Source: Betaproteobacteria bacterium SCN1
Lineage (GTDB): Bacteria; Pseudomonadota; Gammaproteobacteria; Burkholderiales; Thiobacillaceae
Reading direction: 5' to 3'
NCBI GenBank assembly: GCA_008923315.1
Contig: WBSF01000001.1
Coordinates: 124,001-188,000 of the forward strand
DNA length: 64,000 nucleotides
The number at the start of each line of letters is the position of its first letter. The first letter of the stretch is position 1. The position numbers and the translations under genes are program-made. Below are positions 63,541 through 64,000 of this stretch, one piece after another. Under the pieces are notes generated by a model, which was given only the letters and a program-made list of their open reading frames with translations, searched no databases and was not told the DNA's origin.

Positions 63541-63692
63541 CAGAAGGCCGATTGACGGGCGAACAGCGAGAATTGCACGAACAGCACCGACAGGCTGGTG
63601 AGGCTCATGCGTTCGGTCTGGCCATGGAACCACGCGAAGGGCGAGGCGGAGAGTTCGAGAACCAGCTGTTTTTTGCCGAATTGCAGTTTCAT
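63540..63692 (-). CDS. Microprotein A of a tandem paralogous pair (unknown function)
   Basis: 50 residues starting MKLQFGKKQLVLELSAS. A near-ideal AAGGAGA ribosome binding site lies 5 bases before the ATG. It is aligned without gaps to microprotein B over most of its length and shares the L-x-LS-x-SP, WF/FF, G-x-T-x-RM and SLxxLFV positions. The second half is hydrophobic with an aromatic cluster (FVQFSLF). I do not know the family. An exact sigma-54 promoter match lies about 40 bases upstream of the ATG, which suggests expression under nitrogen or another enhancer-dependent signal. Confidence 0.8.
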   Translation of the reverse strand: MKLQFGKKQLVLELSASPFAWFHGQTERMSLTSLSVLFVQFSLFARQSAF

Positions 63693-63730
63693 GATGTTCT
63701 CCTTGCAACGAGGGGGTTTGCCTGAGTACT

Positions 63731-63746
63731 TGCAACGCGTGTGCCA
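63731..63746 (-). promoter_or_regulatory. Sigma-54 promoter of the microprotein pair
   Basis: On the minus strand the 16 bases match the sigma-54 consensus TGGCACRNNNNTTGCW at every defined position (TGGCAC A CGCG TTGC A). The -24 GG and -12 GC are separated by 10 bases as required. Transcription would start near 63720, giving a 28-base leader that holds the ribosome binding site of microprotein A. Confidence 0.75.
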
Positions 63747-63766
63747 CGGCGATCCCGGCCGCCTGG

Positions 63767-63792
63767 ATTGTTTTTAATCTTTTAAAAACAAT
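63767..63792. repeat. AT-rich perfect inverted repeat
   Basis: ATTGTTTTTAA (63767-63777) and TTAAAAACAAT (63782-63792) are exact complements around TCTT. It is the most AT-rich segment in this part of the window. It lies 20-45 bases upstream of the sigma-54 -24 element and could be an activator or bending site, or an operator for the divergent ABC gene. Confidence 0.6.
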
Positions 63793-63801
63793 TGGTTGAT
63801 G
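63789..63801 (-). promoter_or_regulatory. IHF-like site upstream of the sigma-54 promoter
   Basis: On the minus strand CATCAACCAATTG matches the IHF consensus WATCAANNNNTTR at all positions but the first. It lies about 45-55 bases upstream of the -24 element, where IHF often bends DNA to bring an enhancer-bound activator to sigma-54 RNA polymerase. The fit is suggestive only. Confidence 0.35.
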
Positions 63802-63947
63802 TTGATTGTGTTGGGTGCTGCCTGACGTGCGGCGTCAGCGTCTGACGGAAATCCGACAAACGCCGTCAGCCGCCGGACACTTTCGTCGCACAGGTAGAAT
63901 CCCGGCTTTCCGGTTCGGGCGGGCGCACGGTGCGCCGCCACCCTTGC

Positions 63948-64000
63948 ATGATCCTTCTCAAGAACCTCAGTTTGCGGCGCGGTGCCAAGCTGGTGCTCGA
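63948..64000 (+). CDS. N-terminus of an ABC-F-type ATPase (partial)
   Basis: The first 17 codons before the window ends: MILLKNLSLRRGAKLVL. This matches the opening of ABC-F proteins of the Uup/YheS kind, in which the first nucleotide-binding domain starts at residue 1. The call rests on very little sequence, and the rest lies outside the window. The 256-base gap before it holds the sigma-54 promoter (opposite strand), the AT-rich inverted repeat and no other gene I can see. Confidence 0.5.
   Translation, partial: MILLKNLSLRRGAKLVL

Overview
The window is a GC-rich (roughly 65%) stretch of a Gram-negative chromosome with dense, mostly overlapping genes and almost no mobile DNA. Gene content and order point to a betaproteobacterium, probably near Rhodocyclales/Azoarcus-Thauera-like groups. 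The evidence is conserved blocks: rpsU-yqeY-dnaG-rpoD, rpsP-rimM-trmD-rplS beside ffh and a ypjD/yfjD pair, pilB-pilC-pilD-coaE-zapD-yacG, and an NDUFA9-like epimerase next to cca. I see no rRNA, CRISPR array, transposase or prophage gene. There is one tRNA, and no gene-free stretch longer than 300 bases.

Layout. 1-184: tail of an unidentified gene. 188-3430 (-): a membrane GGDEF/EAL protein. 3502-5907 (-): gpsA, an SH3 protein, secB and trxC. 6033-13374 (-): a likely sulfur-stress efflux unit, read as ArsR regulator, TolC-type channel, adaptor, RND pump, DUF2892 protein, rhodanese and grxC, ending in a very long hairpin. 13521-19002 (+): gpmI, envC, ctpA, an unknown gene and a ThiF/MoeB-family enzyme. 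18990-24187 (-): slmA, tRNA-Ile(CAT), rpoD, dnaG, a YqeY-like gene and rpsU. 24264-28745: tsaD, a coiled membrane protein, plsY, folB, a TauE/SafE protein and an aspartoacylase-like enzyme. 28749-31010 (-): xerD, ogt, a Cys-rich small protein and a TetR regulator under a 44-bp perfect palindrome. 31139-34538 (-): rplS, trmD, rimM, rpsP and ffh. 34609-44489: ypjD-like, a CNNM/CorC-like protein, type IV pilus assembly genes, coaE, zapD, yacG, rpiA (-) and ilvA. 44532-52054: DUF2892, slt, epimerase, cca, fpr and kup. 52216-59888 (+): an alpha-2-macroglobulin and a PBP1C. 59905-61172 (-): three small exported proteins. 61389-63388 (+): an OmpR/EnvZ-like two-component pair. 63385-63692 (-): two tandem paralogous 50-residue microproteins. 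63948 on (+): start of an ABC protein.

The parts most worth following up are these. (1) The two microproteins at 63385-63692 are too short for ordinary gene calling, are clearly paralogous, overlap as TGATG, have a strong ribosome binding site, and lie behind an exact match to the sigma-54 promoter consensus with an IHF-like site and an AT-rich inverted repeat upstream. (2) The ArsR protein carries two cysteines with the same 66-residue spacing as the persulfide-sensing pair of SqrR/BigR. It heads an operon that joins an RND pump to the two halves of a YgaP-like protein (rhodanese and DUF2892) and a glutaredoxin. (3) The 44-bp perfect palindrome at 31009-31052 overlaps the start codon of a TetR gene. 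(4) A direct repeat of OmpR/CpxR type lies between the exported proteins and the two-component genes, suggesting that they form one envelope-response unit.

Many neighbouring genes are joined by ATGA, GTGA, TTGA or TGATG overlaps (SH3/gpsA, secB/SH3, tolC/adaptor, folB/tauE, pilC/pilD, pilD/coaE, zapD/yacG, A2M/pbpC, regulator/kinase, microprotein pair), so translational coupling appears to be the rule here.
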